64,000 nucleotides of DNA from Streptomyces sp. NBC_00443. Lineage in GTDB: Bacteria; Actinomycetota; Actinomycetes; Streptomycetales; Streptomycetaceae. Where the stretch lies: the NCBI RefSeq assembly GCF_036014175.1, contig NZ_CP107917.1, positions 2,666,001 through 2,730,000 on the forward strand, in the 5' to 3' direction. Shown here piece by piece: positions 27,155 to 35,818 of the stretch. The notes below the pieces were generated by a model. The model was given only the letters and a program-made list of their open reading frames with translations. It did no database searches and was not told where the DNA came from. The stretch's first letter is position 1. Every line of letters begins with the position of its first letter. Made by a program: the position numbers and the translations under genes.

Positions 27155-28630
27155 CTATGCGGCCAGCTTGGCCAGCGCCGAGTCGATGCGGGCCAGCGTC
27201 TGCTCCTTGCCCAGGACCTCGAGGGACTCGAAGAGGGGCAGGCCGACCGTGCGGCCGGTGACGGCGACGCGGACCGGGGCCTGGGCCTTGCCGAGCTTGA
27301 GGCCGTGGGCCTCGCCGGCGGCCAGGACGGCCTCCTTCAGGGACTCGGGGGACGTCCAGTCGGCCGCGTCCAGCTTCTCGCGGGCGGTCGTCAGGAGCGC
27401 GTCGCTGCCCTCCTTCATCGCCTTCGTCCAGCTCGGCTCGTCGAACACCGGCTCCGGGAGGAAGAGGAAGTCGACGTTGTCCGTGATCTCGGAGAGGACC
27501 TTCAGGCGCGTCTGGGCGTGCGGGGCGATCGCGTGCCACTTGGCCTCGTCGAACTCCTCCGGCGCCCAGGGGGCGAACGGGGCCTTCAGCCAGGGGGCGC
27601 AGCGCTCCGTGAAGTCCTTCACGTCGAGCAGGCGGATGTGGTCGCCGTTGATCGACTCGCACTTCTTGAGGTCGAAGCGGGCCGGGTTGGGCTGCACGTC
27701 CGCGATGTCGAAGGCCGCGACCATCTCGTCCATCGTGAAGATGTCCTGGTCGGCGGAGAGCGACCAGCCGAGCAGGGACAGGTAGTTGAGGAGGCCCTCG
27801 GGGAGGAAGCCGCGCTCGCGGTAGAGGTTCAGCGACGACTCGGGGTCGCGCTTGGACAGCTTCTTGTTGCCCTCGCCCATCACGTACGGCAGGTGGCCGA
27901 ACTGCGGGATCTGCTTGGCGATGCCCAGCTCCGTGAGCGCCTTGTACAGCGCGATCTGGCGGGGCGTGGAGGAGAGCAGGTCCTCGCCCCGCAGGACGTG
28001 GGTGATCTCCATCATGGCGTCGTCGACCGGGTTCACCAGCGTGTACAGCGGGGCGCCGTTCGCGCGGACGATGCCGTAGTCCGGGACGTTCTCCGGGGTG
28101 AAGGTCAGCTCGCCGCGGACCAGGTCCGTGAACGTGATCGTCTCGTCGGGCATGCGGAAGCGGACGATGGGCGCGCGGCCCTGGGCCTTGTACTCCTCGA
28201 CCTGCGCGTCGGTCAGCGCGCGGCAGTGGCCGTCGTAGCCGGACGGCTTGCCGGCGGCGCGGGCGGCCTCGCGGCGGCTGTCCAGCTCCTCCTGGGAGCA
28301 GTAGCAGCGGTAGGCGTGACCGCCGTCCAGGAGCTTCTGGCCGACCTCCTTGTAGAGGTCCATGCGCTGCGACTGGCGGTACGGCGCGTGCGGGCCGCCG
28401 ACCTCGGGGCCCTCGTCCCAGTCGAAGCCCAGCCAGCGCATCGAGTCGAGCAGCTGGCCGTAGGACTCCTCGGAGTCGCGGGCCGCGTCGGTGTCCTCGA
28501 TGCGGAAGACGAGCGTGCCCTGGTGGTGCTTGGCGAACGCCCAGTTGAACAGGGCGGTGCGGACCAGGCCCACGTGGGGGTTACCGGTGGGCGAGGGGCA
28601 GAAACGTACGCGGACGGGTGCGCTAGCCAC
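27155..28630 (-). CDS. gltX: Glutamyl-tRNA synthetase (likely non-discriminating)
   Basis: 491 residues, class I synthetase. The HIGH-type motif is SPTGNPHVGL near residue 15 and the KMSKS-type motif is KKLSKRD (about residue 256). RIEDTDAARDSEES and the CYCSQEEL zinc-site region are present. Actinobacteria lack glutaminyl-tRNA synthetase, so the enzyme should also charge tRNA-Gln with Glu for GatCAB repair. I choose GTG 28630 (MASAPVRVRF), which overlaps the upstream gene's stop by 8 bp; a TTG at 28639 is possible. The nearby tRNA-Glu/Gln array codes for its substrates. Confidence 0.95.
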   Translation of the reverse strand: MASAPVRVRFCPSPTGNPHVGLVRTALFNWAFAKHHQGTLVFRIEDTDAARDSEESYGQLLDSMRWLGFDWDEGPEVGGPHAPYRQSQRMDLYKEVGQKLLDGGHAYRCYCSQEELDSRREAARAAGKPSGYDGHCRALTDAQVEEYKAQGRAPIVRFRMPDETITFTDLVRGELTFTPENVPDYGIVRANGAPLYTLVNPVDDAMMEITHVLRGEDLLSSTPRQIALYKALTELGIAKQIPQFGHLPYVMGEGNKKLSKRDPESSLNLYRERGFLPEGLLNYLSLLGWSLSADQDIFTMDEMVAAFDIADVQPNPARFDLKKCESINGDHIRLLDVKDFTERCAPWLKAPFAPWAPEEFDEAKWHAIAPHAQTRLKVLSEITDNVDFLFLPEPVFDEPSWTKAMKEGSDALLTTAREKLDAADWTSPESLKEAVLAAGEAHGLKLGKAQAPVRVAVTGRTVGLPLFESLEVLGKEQTLARIDSALAKLAA

Positions 28631-29408
28631 GCTTGACAACCTTGTTGGTGAGAGTGCCGATGCCTTCGATGGTGACGGCGACCTCGTCGCCGACGTTGAG
28701 GGGGCCGACTCCTGCCGGGGTGCCCGTGAGGATCACGTCGCCGGGGAGCAGCGTCATGGCCTCGGAGATGTTGACGATCAGATCCTCGATGGAGTGGATC
28801 ATCTCGCTGGTGCGGCCGAGCTGGCGTTGTTCGCCGTTGACGGTGAGCTGGATGGTCAGGTCGGCGGCCGTTTCGAGGGCCAGGTCCGTCTCCACCCAGG
28901 GGCCGAGCGGGCAGGAGGTGTCGAAGCCCTTTGCCCGCGCCCACTGCTTCTCGCGCTTCTGGACGTCGCGGGCGGTGATGTCGTTGGCGCATGTGTAGCC
29001 GAAGATCACGTCCTTGACGCGCTCGCGCGGGACCTCGCGGCACATGCGGCCGATGACGACGGCCAGTTCGGCCTCGTGGTGGAGGTCCTCGGTGAAGGAC
29101 GGGTACTGGATCTCGTCGCCGGGGCCGATGACCGCGGTGGACGGCTTGAAGAAGGCGAACGGGGCGTCGGGCACCTGGTGGCCGAGTTCGCGGGCGTGCT
29201 CGGTGTAGTTGCGGCCGAAGGCCACGACCTTGTTGGGGAGCACCGGCGGCAGCAGCCTGACCTTGCTCAGCGGCACCTTCGTACCGGAGAGCTCGAAGTC
29301 CGCGAACGGGATGCCCTTGATGATGTCGAGGACGAGCTCGTCAGGCTTGTCGCCCTCGACCGCGCCGAAGGCGACGTTCCCGTCGATGGAGAATCTGGCG
29401 ATGCGCAC
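28623..29408 (-). CDS. Fumarylacetoacetate hydrolase-family protein
   Basis: 261 residues. The FAH fold is shown by KVVAFGRNYTEHARELGHQ, AFFKPSTAVIGPGDEI, the metal-binding HHEAELAVVIG, and VILTGTPAGVGPLNVGDEV near the C-terminus. Members hydrolyse or decarboxylate acylpyruvates and 2-oxo-diacids with Mg2+. The substrate here cannot be told. It overlaps gltX by 8 bp and is probably co-transcribed with it. GTG start. Confidence 0.9.
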   Translation of the reverse strand: MRIARFSIDGNVAFGAVEGDKPDELVLDIIKGIPFADFELSGTKVPLSKVRLLPPVLPNKVVAFGRNYTEHARELGHQVPDAPFAFFKPSTAVIGPGDEIQYPSFTEDLHHEAELAVVIGRMCREVPRERVKDVIFGYTCANDITARDVQKREKQWARAKGFDTSCPLGPWVETDLALETAADLTIQLTVNGEQRQLGRTSEMIHSIEDLIVNISEAMTLLPGDVILTGTPAGVGPLNVGDEVAVTIEGIGTLTNKVVKRG

Positions 29409-29535
29409 GGGATCCCTGCGCCCCTCACTTGAGCCGGCTGGAGTCTGACGCTCCAGGCTAACGCGGCAAGGGGCAGGTGCCTCGCGTATTGCCTCGGGTG
29501 AGGGCGCCTTGAACGATCCGGGGCCGGTGCGCGTA

Positions 29536-29721
29536 CTACAGCGCGACGGAGGCCGTGGCGGGGACCTCCATGAGGATGGTGCGCCGGGGGTTCGCGGTCT
29601 GCGTCGGGAGGTCGACGGAGTGCTCCTGCTCCGGGCTCTGCAGGGCGTCGGCGTCCTCGAGGTGCGCCAGCGTCGTGCGCCGCGGGTTGGCTATGTTGTG
29701 GAACATCATCGTCGTCTTCAC
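29536..29721 (-). CDS. Unrecognised 61-residue protein with duplicated ANPRRT motif
   Basis: GTG at 29721 (ATG at 29709 and 29706 are alternative starts). Nearly every codon ends in G or C, which strongly suggests coding. The sequence carries IANPRRTTLAHLEDADAL and again TANPRRTILMEV about 30 residues later, joined by an acidic linker (SPEQEHSVDLP). There is no Cys, signal or membrane helix. It is 127 bp upstream of the FAH gene on the same strand. A repeated short motif in a tiny acidic protein is reminiscent of peptide precursors or adaptor proteins, but no modification gene is nearby. Function not known. Confidence 0.6.
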   Translation of the reverse strand: MKTTMMFHNIANPRRTTLAHLEDADALQSPEQEHSVDLPTQTANPRRTILMEVPATASVAL

Positions 29722-29786
29722 GGTTGTACGTGACCCTGTCGTGTCCGGGCGCCGGTGGAGGCGGGGGGCCTCACGCAGGCGCGGTT

Positions 29787-29809
29787 TGTCAAAGTCTTAC
29801 ATCATGTAA
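29787..29809. promoter_or_regulatory. TTGACA hexamer with adjoining TTACAT-ATGTAA palindrome
   Basis: On the minus strand a perfect TTGACA (29792-29787) lies upstream of the 61-residue ORF, though no good -10 follows at 17 bp. Just beside it TTACAT-C-ATGTAA (29797-29809) is a perfect inverted repeat. The 11-mer CTTACATCATG here recurs at 35847-35857 ahead of the second conservon. Confidence 0.4.
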
Positions 29810-30320
29810 AGCGCGGGCTAAACCTGGGATTCCCCTCCACGGCCGCGCAGACCCCGCCTTTCGCGTGTGAGTTTGCTCACGACTCTGCGGACAAATCGGG
29901 CAATTCAGGCCCGTAATTCACCCCCACGAAACGGACATTGGCCACCTGAAGCCCTCATTCCGCTCCTGATCATGGCGACTGGGACACCTCCCGCGCCCGA
30001 GCAGCTCGCGGGTAAAAGTCCGATATGGACGGGATAAGTTTCTACGGCAGGTAATCTCGCCATCACGTGGTGTCACGTATGTCACGGCTAGACCTACGGG
30101 CCTTGTTGGAGATCCGGCACTGTGCTGGAATTCCACGGACCGCCGCAGGATCGAGCCGGCGCACAGGGGGCGCATCGAGCGCCGTGCGGCGGCGAGAAGG
30201 GGGAGCCAGCGCCGGTCACTCACGACCATCAGGGAGCGTGTTCAGGACGCTCTCCAATACGCCGACACCGTGTCCGTCCGTTCACGCGGAGGGGCGCCTG
30301 GTCCAGAGGTTGCGACGCTA
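29810..30320 (+). other. Long non-coding region upstream of conservon 1
   Basis: About 500 bp with lower GC and no convincing ORF. It contains a direct repeat TGTCACGTA/TGTCACGG (about 30068-30085) beside a CACGTG palindrome, and GGATAAG/GATATGG stretches that could hold a promoter. No certain promoter can be assigned by eye. Its length suggests multi-input regulation of the cvn1 operon. Confidence 0.45.
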
Positions 30321-33300
30321 GTGCAGGGACGTTTCAAGAGGGATGGCAGCGCTTCGGCGGAGCCGGAGCACGGCGGGACCGACCGAGGTCCCTCGCCCCA
30401 GCACGCCCAGAACCCGGGCCCGGCCGTGTCCGTCGACGGCGGTGAGCGCTCCGGGCGCCCCGCCGTGTCGGCCTCTCCGGGGACGGCCGGCGCTGCCACG
30501 CCCCCGCCGCCGAAGAAGGCCCCCAGGTCCGCCACCGGTCCGGGCGCGCGAATAGCCCTGCGTAACTGGCGCATCTCCACGCGTCTGGTGGCGCTGCTGA
30601 CGCTCCCCGTGGTCGCGGCCACTTCGCTGGGCGCCCTGCGTATCAGCGACAACATGGACGACATCCAGCAGCTCGACAACATGAAGCTGCTGACGGACAT
30701 GACCAAGCGGGCCACCGAGCTCGCCGCGGCGCTCCAGGAGGAGCGCGACCAGTCCGCCGGCCCGCTCGCGCACGGCGCCAAGGCGACGGACTACACGGTC
30801 AAGGGCTACCGGGACAAGACGGACCGGGCCAGGGACAGCTTCATCGAGGCGTCCGAGGAGATCGACGACAGCAGCAAGGACGGCAACCTCAAGGGTGTCC
30901 GCGACAACCTCGTCCAGCTCGTCGGCGACCTGAGCGACATCGCGAAGATCCGCAACACCGCCTACCAGGCCAAGCAGAACTCCACGCAGACCGTGGAGGC
31001 CTACCACCGCCTGATCACCAACCTGCTCGGTCTCTCGCAGGACATGGCGGAGGCGACCAGCAACCCGGAGATGATCCAGAGCACGCGCGCCCTGGCGGCC
31101 TTCTCCACCGCCAAGGAGTACGCGTCCATCCAGCGCGCCGCCCTCGCCGCCGCGCTGCCCGCGAGCAACGACACCGCGGGCCGTCTCTCCGAGAACGACC
31201 GGCTCTACGCCGAGTCGGCCCTGACGAGCCAGCGTTCCGAGCTGAAGAGCTTCCGGAGCATCTACGGCATCCAGGGCGCCGCCGACCTGCTGCAGTCGAT
31301 CGAGAAGGGCAACCCGACGATCACGGCGAGCGACAAGTACGCCACCCGTGCCCTCGGCAACCCGAACGCCCTCGACGACCTGGAGAAGCGCTCCTACAAG
31401 GACTGGGTCGACGACAGCACCACCAAGATCCAGCAGATGCGGGCCATCGAGACCACGCTGCTGGAGGACATGGAGCAGAAGGCCCGCGAGCTGCGCAACG
31501 AGTCGGAGCGCGAGGCGATCATCTCCGGTGCGCTGATCCTTATCGTGCTCGGTGTCTCGCTGGTCGGCGCCTTCGTGGTCGCCCGCTCCATGATCCGCTC
31601 GCTGCGCCGCCTGGAGGAGACCGCCACCAAGGTCGCCCAGGACCGTCTGCCCGAGCTGGTCAAGCAGCTGTCGGAGTCGGACCCGCAGGACGTCGACACC
31701 TCCGTCGAGTCGGTCGGTGTGCACTCCCGGGACGAGATCGGCCAGGTGGCCGCGGCCTTCGACGACGTGCACCGCGAGGCGGTCCGCCTCGCCGCCGAGC
31801 AGGCCCTGCTGCGGGGCAACGTCAACGCGATGTTCACCAACCTCTCGCGCCGCTCCCAGGGCCTCATCCAGCGTCAGCTCTCGCTCATCTCCGAACTGGA
31901 GTCCCGCGAGGCCGACCCGGACCAGCTGTCCTCCCTGTTCAAGCTCGACCACCTCGCGACGCGCATGCGCCGTAACGGTGAGAACCTCCTCGTCCTCGCC
32001 GGTGAGGAGCCCGGCCGCCGCTGGACCCGCCCGGTCCCGCTGGTCGACGTGCTCCGCGCCGCCGCGTCCGAGGTGGAGCAGTACGAGCGCATCGAGCTGT
32101 CCTCCGTGCCGACCACCGAAGTGGCCGGCCGGGTCGTCAACGACCTCGTGCACCTGCTCGCCGAGCTGCTGGAGAACGCCACCTCGTTCTCCTCCCCGCA
32201 GACCAAGGTCAAGGTCACCGGTCACGCGCTGCCCGACGGCCGCGTCCTGATCGAGATCCACGACACCGGCATCGGCCTCTCCCCCGAGGACCTCGCCGCG
32301 ATCAACGAGCGGCTCGCCTCGCCGCCCACCGTGGACGTCTCCGTCTCCCGCCGCATGGGCCTCTTCGTGGTCGGCCGGCTGTCGCAGCGGCACGGCATCC
32401 GCATCCAGCTGCGCCCGTCCGACTCCGGTGGTACGACCGCGCTGGTCATGCTCCCCGTCGATGTCGCCCAGGGCGGCAAGAAGCCCGCTCCGGGCAAGCC
32501 CGGTCCGGGCGGTCCCGGTGGCCCGGCCGCAGCGCAGGCCGCTGCCGGTGTGGCTGCCGCCCGTCGCCAGGCCCCGGCCGGCGGCGGCTCCCTCGGCGCG
32601 GGCGCGCCGGGTGGTGCCGCGGGCGGTGCGCTCGGTGCCGGTGCGTCCGGCGGGGGCCTGCTCGGTGCCGGTCAGGGACCGCGGGCCGCTCTGCCGGGGC
32701 GTGACGGTGGCGGACTTCCGGGTGGCCCCGGTGCACCGCGTGGACCCCAGGGTCCGGGCGCGCCGTCGCAGGGCCGGCCGGCTCCCGCCGGTGCGGGTGC
32801 CGGGTTCGGCGGCCAGGCTCCGGGTGCCCCGCAGGGGCTGCAGGCCGCCGGCACGGGTCAGGATCCGTTCGGCGGCGGCCAGGACGCCTTCGGCGGCTCC
32901 CGTGGCGGCTCCGGTCGTGAGCAGTCCCGCCCGGTCGGGACTTCATCACAGCAGAACCCGCCCGCCGAGAAGGGCCGTCGTGGCCGTCAGCCGCAGCTGC
33001 CGCCGCGCGGTGGCCCGCGTGCCGAGCTGCCGGGCGGCAGCCAGCCCTCCCGCCCCAGCTGGAGCGACGAGAACGCGCAGCCGCCGGTGCCGCGCGCCTC
33101 GCTCGACACCCCGCGCGGGCACGACGAGGACTCCGCACAGACCTCCCGGATGCCGCGGATCGACGACCGTCAGGGCACGGGCTCGGCCTCCGAGTTCCCC
33201 CGCCCGGACTTCGACGCCACCTCGCCGGGCTCGTACAACCCGCAGAGCACGGGTCAGTTCGTCCGCTCGGACGTCTTCGGCTCCACGGGTGGCGGGCAGA

Positions 33301-34151
33301 GCAACCCGTCGCAGACGGGCCAGTTCCCCGCCCCGCAGGGCTACGACAACAGCTCGACCGGCCAGCACGCCCTGCCCGGCCGCCAGAACCCGGACTCCAC
33401 CGGACAGTTCCAGCGGCCCCAGGGCAACCCGCAGGGCGGGCGGAACAACGCGTCGCAGACGGGCCAGTTCCCCGCCCCGCAGGGCTACGACAACAGCTCC
33501 ACGGGCCAGCACGCCGCGCCCGGCCGCCAGAACCCGGACTCCACCGGACAGTTCGAGCGGCCGCAGGCCGGCGGCACGTACGGCGGCGGTTCCGGCTACG
33601 GCGCCGCGCAGCCCCCGGCCCCGCAGCGTCCGCAGCAGCGGCCCGCGCGGCAGGAGCCCGAGGCGCTGCCGCCGGCGACGGGTCCCGGTGACGGGCGTAC
33701 CCCGCTGTACGACACGCTGGAGACCAACTGGTTCCACGGCGGTCCGCAGGGGCAGCAGCCCGAGACGAACGGCCAGGCTCCGGCCTCCGCTCCGCGGGAA
33801 CCCCAGGCTCCCGCGGCGCCTCCGCAGCCGTCCTCCGCTCCCCAGCGGGGCGCATCGACCTCCTGGCGCAGCTCGCCGAACGACGACCTCGTCCGGCAGG
33901 CGGAACGCGTCCGGCAGCCCGCCGCCGGCGGGGTCACCACCTCCGGTCTGCCGCGCCGGGTCCCCCGGGCGAACCTCGTCCCGGGCACGGCTCAGCAGCA
34001 ACAGCACCAAGCCGGTCCGCAGATCTCGCGTGCGCCTGATGACGTACGCGGTCGGCTGACCAATCTCCGTCGGGGTATCGCGCAAGGTCGCCAGGTCGGT
34101 AACGGCCAGACCGGCAGCTTCCCGAACCCCACTCACCAGCAGGAGCATTAG
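30321..34151 (+). CDS. cvnA1: Conservon sensor protein CvnA1 (histidine-kinase-like)
   Basis: About 1276 residues from GTG 30321 (MQGRFKRDG); a GTG at 30270 is an alternative. TM1 is at residues 88-106 (LVALLTLPVVAATSLGAL), followed by a roughly 300-residue helical extracellular nitrate/nitrite-sensing type domain. TM2 is near 404-421, then a HAMP region, LFKLDHLATRMRRNGENLLVLAGEEPGRR in the dimerisation-helix position, and an HATPase_c domain (LLAELLENATSF about 612, EIHDTGIGL about 644). From about 720 the tail is low-complexity Gly/Pro/Gln with a 48-residue duplication. It ends in a conserved GLPRRVP...ISRAPDDVRGRL segment. It heads a cvnABCD operon. Conservons form GPCR-like membrane complexes in S. 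coelicolor. Confidence 0.93.
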   Translation: MQGRFKRDGSASAEPEHGGTDRGPSPQHAQNPGPAVSVDGGERSGRPAVSASPGTAGAATPPPPKKAPRSATGPGARIALRNWRISTRLVALLTLPVVAATSLGALRISDNMDDIQQLDNMKLLTDMTKRATELAAALQEERDQSAGPLAHGAKATDYTVKGYRDKTDRARDSFIEASEEIDDSSKDGNLKGVRDNLVQLVGDLSDIAKIRNTAYQAKQNSTQTVEAYHRLITNLLGLSQDMAEATSNPEMIQSTRALAAFSTAKEYASIQRAALAAALPASNDTAGRLSENDRLYAESALTSQRSELKSFRSIYGIQGAADLLQSIEKGNPTITASDKYATRALGNPNALDDLEKRSYKDWVDDSTTKIQQMRAIETTLLEDMEQKARELRNESEREAIISGALILIVLGVSLVGAFVVARSMIRSLRRLEETATKVAQDRLPELVKQLSESDPQDVDTSVESVGVHSRDEIGQVAAAFDDVHREAVRLAAEQALLRGNVNAMFTNLSRRSQGLIQRQLSLISELESREADPDQLSSLFKLDHLATRMRRNGENLLVLAGEEPGRRWTRPVPLVDVLRAAASEVEQYERIELSSVPTTEVAGRVVNDLVHLLAELLENATSFSSPQTKVKVTGHALPDGRVLIEIHDTGIGLSPEDLAAINERLASPPTVDVSVSRRMGLFVVGRLSQRHGIRIQLRPSDSGGTTALVMLPVDVAQGGKKPAPGKPGPGGPGGPAAAQAAAGVAAARRQAPAGGGSLGAGAPGGAAGGALGAGASGGGLLGAGQGPRAALPGRDGGGLPGGPGAPRGPQGPGAPSQGRPAPAGAGAGFGGQAPGAPQGLQAAGTGQDPFGGGQDAFGGSRGGSGREQSRPVGTSSQQNPPAEKGRRGRQPQLPPRGGPRAELPGGSQPSRPSWSDENAQPPVPRASLDTPRGHDEDSAQTSRMPRIDDRQGTGSASEFPRPDFDATSPGSYNPQSTGQFVRSDVFGSTGGGQSNPSQTGQFPAPQGYDNSSTGQHALPGRQNPDSTGQFQRPQGNPQGGRNNASQTGQFPAPQGYDNSSTGQHAAPGRQNPDSTGQFERPQAGGTYGGGSGYGAAQPPAPQRPQQRPARQEPEALPPATGPGDGRTPLYDTLETNWFHGGPQGQQPETNGQAPASAPREPQAPAAPPQPSSAPQRGASTSWRSSPNDDLVRQAERVRQPAAGGVTTSGLPRRVPRANLVPGTAQQQQHQAGPQISRAPDDVRGRLTNLRRGIAQGRQVGNGQTGSFPNPTHQQEH
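33307..33564 (+). repeat. 144-bp period in-frame repeat in cvnA1 tail
   Basis: Two copies of a roughly 114-bp unit start at 33307 and 33451. Both encode SQTGQFPAPQGYDNSSTGQH followed by a PGRQNPDSTGQF-type stretch. They are nearly identical at DNA level, so the disordered tail probably grows or shrinks by recombination. Confidence 0.85.
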
Positions 34152-34574
34152 TTGAGCCAGATGAGCCAGGCGGCACAGAACCTCAACTGGTTGATCACCA
34201 ACTTCGTGGACAACACCCCGGGTGTGTCCCACACCGTCGTCGTGTCCGCGGACGGCCTGCTGCTGGCGATGTCGGAGGGCTTCCCGCGCGACCGAGCCGA
34301 CCAGCTGGCGGCCGTCGCGTCGGGCCTGACCTCGCTGACGGCGGGAGCGTCGCGGATCTTCGACGGCGGCAGCGTGGCCCAGACCGTCGTGGAGATGGAA
34401 CGGGGATTCCTCTTCCTCATGTCCGTCTCGGACGGTTCGTCCCTCGCCGTCCTGGCGCACCCCGAGTGCGACATCGGCCTCGTCGGCTACGAGATGGCGC
34501 TGCTGGTCGACCGCGCGGGCGCGGTGCTCACACCGGACCTGCGCGCCGAGCTCCAAGGCAGTCTGCTCCACTGA
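34152..34574 (+). CDS. cvnB1: Roadblock/LC7-domain protein CvnB1
   Basis: 140 residues, roadblock/LC7 fold (QNLNWLITNFVDNTPGVSHT, VVVSADGLLLAMSEGFPRD, EMERGFLFLMSVSDGSSLAVL). Such proteins regulate Ras-like GTPases, here CvnD. I use TTG at 34152 because AGGAGC sits 7 nt upstream; the ATG at 34161 would be 16 nt from it. The second conservon has a GTG at the same place, giving 140 residues again, which supports this start. It starts right after the cvnA1 stop. Confidence 0.95.
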   Translation: MSQMSQAAQNLNWLITNFVDNTPGVSHTVVVSADGLLLAMSEGFPRDRADQLAAVASGLTSLTAGASRIFDGGSVAQTVVEMERGFLFLMSVSDGSSLAVLAHPECDIGLVGYEMALLVDRAGAVLTPDLRAELQGSLLH

Positions 34575-34687
34575 TCGCCCCCGGATCCACCCGTCTCACC
34601 AAATCACCGTCCGGCCGCCACAATCCCCCCACTGGCCCTCACCAGACGGCTTGACTGACCGACTTGCTGTCCCAGCCCGGAGGATTC

Positions 34688-35086
34688 ATGACCCCGCCCA
34701 CCGCCTCTCATGATCCGTACGCGGAGCCGTACGAGGATGAGGGCGACGAGCCGCTGGTTCGTCCGTACGCGATGACCGGCGGCCGGACCCGGCCGCGCTA
34801 CCAGCTGGCCATCGAGGCCCTGATCAGCACCACGGCCGACCCGGCAGCGCTCATGGGACTTCTCCCGGAGCACCAGCGCATCTGCCACCTGTGCCGTGAG
34901 GTGAAGTCGGTCGCCGAGGTGTCGGCGCTCCTCTCCATGCCGCTGGGCGTGGCCAGGATCCTTGTGGCGGACCTCGCGGAGGCCGGCCTGGTCGCCATTC
35001 ACCAGCCGGGTGGCGACGAGAACAACGGTGGCGCTCCGGACGTGACGCTGCTCGAAAGGGTGCTCAGTGGACTTCGCAAGCTCTGA
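34688..35086 (+). CDS. cvnC1: DUF742 protein CvnC1
   Basis: 132 residues from ATG 34688 with GGAGGA 7 nt upstream. DUF742 hallmarks are VRPYAMTGGRTRPRYQLAIE, LLPEHQRICHLCREVKSVAEV, and a winged-helix-like LSMPLGVARILVADLAEAGLV. The CHLC motif (CxxC) is notable. The end of the gene overlaps cvnD1 by 20 bp. Its role is in the conservon complex with CvnA, B and D; biochemical activity is not known. Confidence 0.94.
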   Translation: MTPPTASHDPYAEPYEDEGDEPLVRPYAMTGGRTRPRYQLAIEALISTTADPAALMGLLPEHQRICHLCREVKSVAEVSALLSMPLGVARILVADLAEAGLVAIHQPGGDENNGGAPDVTLLERVLSGLRKL

Positions 35087-35642
35087 ACCGGGTCGGGCGA
35101 CCACCTCCGCCAAGATCGTGGTGGCGGGTGGCTTCGGCGTGGGCAAGACCACGTTCGTCGGCGCCGTCTCGGAGATCAACCCGCTGCGCACCGAGGCCGT
35201 CATGACGTCCGCCAGCGCGGGCATCGACGACCTCACGCACACCGGGGACAAGACCACCACCACGGTGGCGATGGACTTCGGCCGTATCACCCTGGACCAG
35301 GACCTGATCCTGTACCTCTTCGGTACGCCCGGCCAGGACCGCTTCTGGTTCATGTGGGACGACCTGGTGCGCGGTGCCATCGGCGCCGTGGTCCTGGTGG
35401 ACACCCGCCGTCTCGCCGACTGCTTCCCGGCGGTCGACTACTTCGAGAACAGCGGGCTCCCGTTCGTCATAGCCCTCAACGGCTTCGACGGACACCAGCC
35501 CTACACACCCGACGAGGTGCGCGAGGCGCTGCAGATCGGCCCGGATGCGCCGATCATCACCACCGACGCCCGACACCGGTCCGATGCCAAGAGCGCGCTG
35601 ATCACGCTGGTCGAACACGCACTGATGGCCCGGCTGCGGTAG
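35067..35642 (+). CDS. cvnD1: Ras-like GTPase CvnD1
   Basis: 191 residues. The P-loop is VAGGFGVGKTTFVGAVSEI, switch II is LFGTPGQDRFWFMWDDL, and the guanine-specificity motif appears as LNGFDG in place of NKxD, as usual in this MglA-like/conservon branch. GTG start inside cvnC1. It should cycle GTP/GDP at the membrane under CvnB control. It differs from CvnD2 by only a handful of residues after the N-terminus. Confidence 0.95.
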   Translation: MDFASSEPGRATTSAKIVVAGGFGVGKTTFVGAVSEINPLRTEAVMTSASAGIDDLTHTGDKTTTTVAMDFGRITLDQDLILYLFGTPGQDRFWFMWDDLVRGAIGAVVLVDTRRLADCFPAVDYFENSGLPFVIALNGFDGHQPYTPDEVREALQIGPDAPIITTDARHRSDAKSALITLVEHALMARLR

Positions 35643-35686
35643 CGCAAGTCGGGAACGTCATACGGCAGTTGTCGTAGATGTACCGG

Positions 35687-35716
35687 AGCCGACTGTGGCC
35701 TTTGACACGGTCGGCT
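35687..35716 (+). terminator. Terminator after conservon 1
   Basis: AGCCGACTGTG and CACGGTCGGCT pair with one mismatch and are followed by TCGTTGTT, 45 bp after cvnD1. Confidence 0.7.
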
Positions 35717-35798
35717 TCGTTGTTCATAACGTTTCGGCAGAGGAATCGGGTGGTACGGCCACTCGTCGCGGTCAAGCGGTCTCGCTGCGCGCACAAAG

Positions 35799-35818
35799 GC
35801 CCCGTCTTTTGACGGGGC
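35799..35818. terminator. Second hairpin between the conservons
   Basis: GCCCCGTC, TTTT, GACGGGGC form a perfect 8-bp stem with a T-rich flank (TCGCTCTTTATG), so it is likely a second terminator that insulates conservon 2. Confidence 0.75.
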
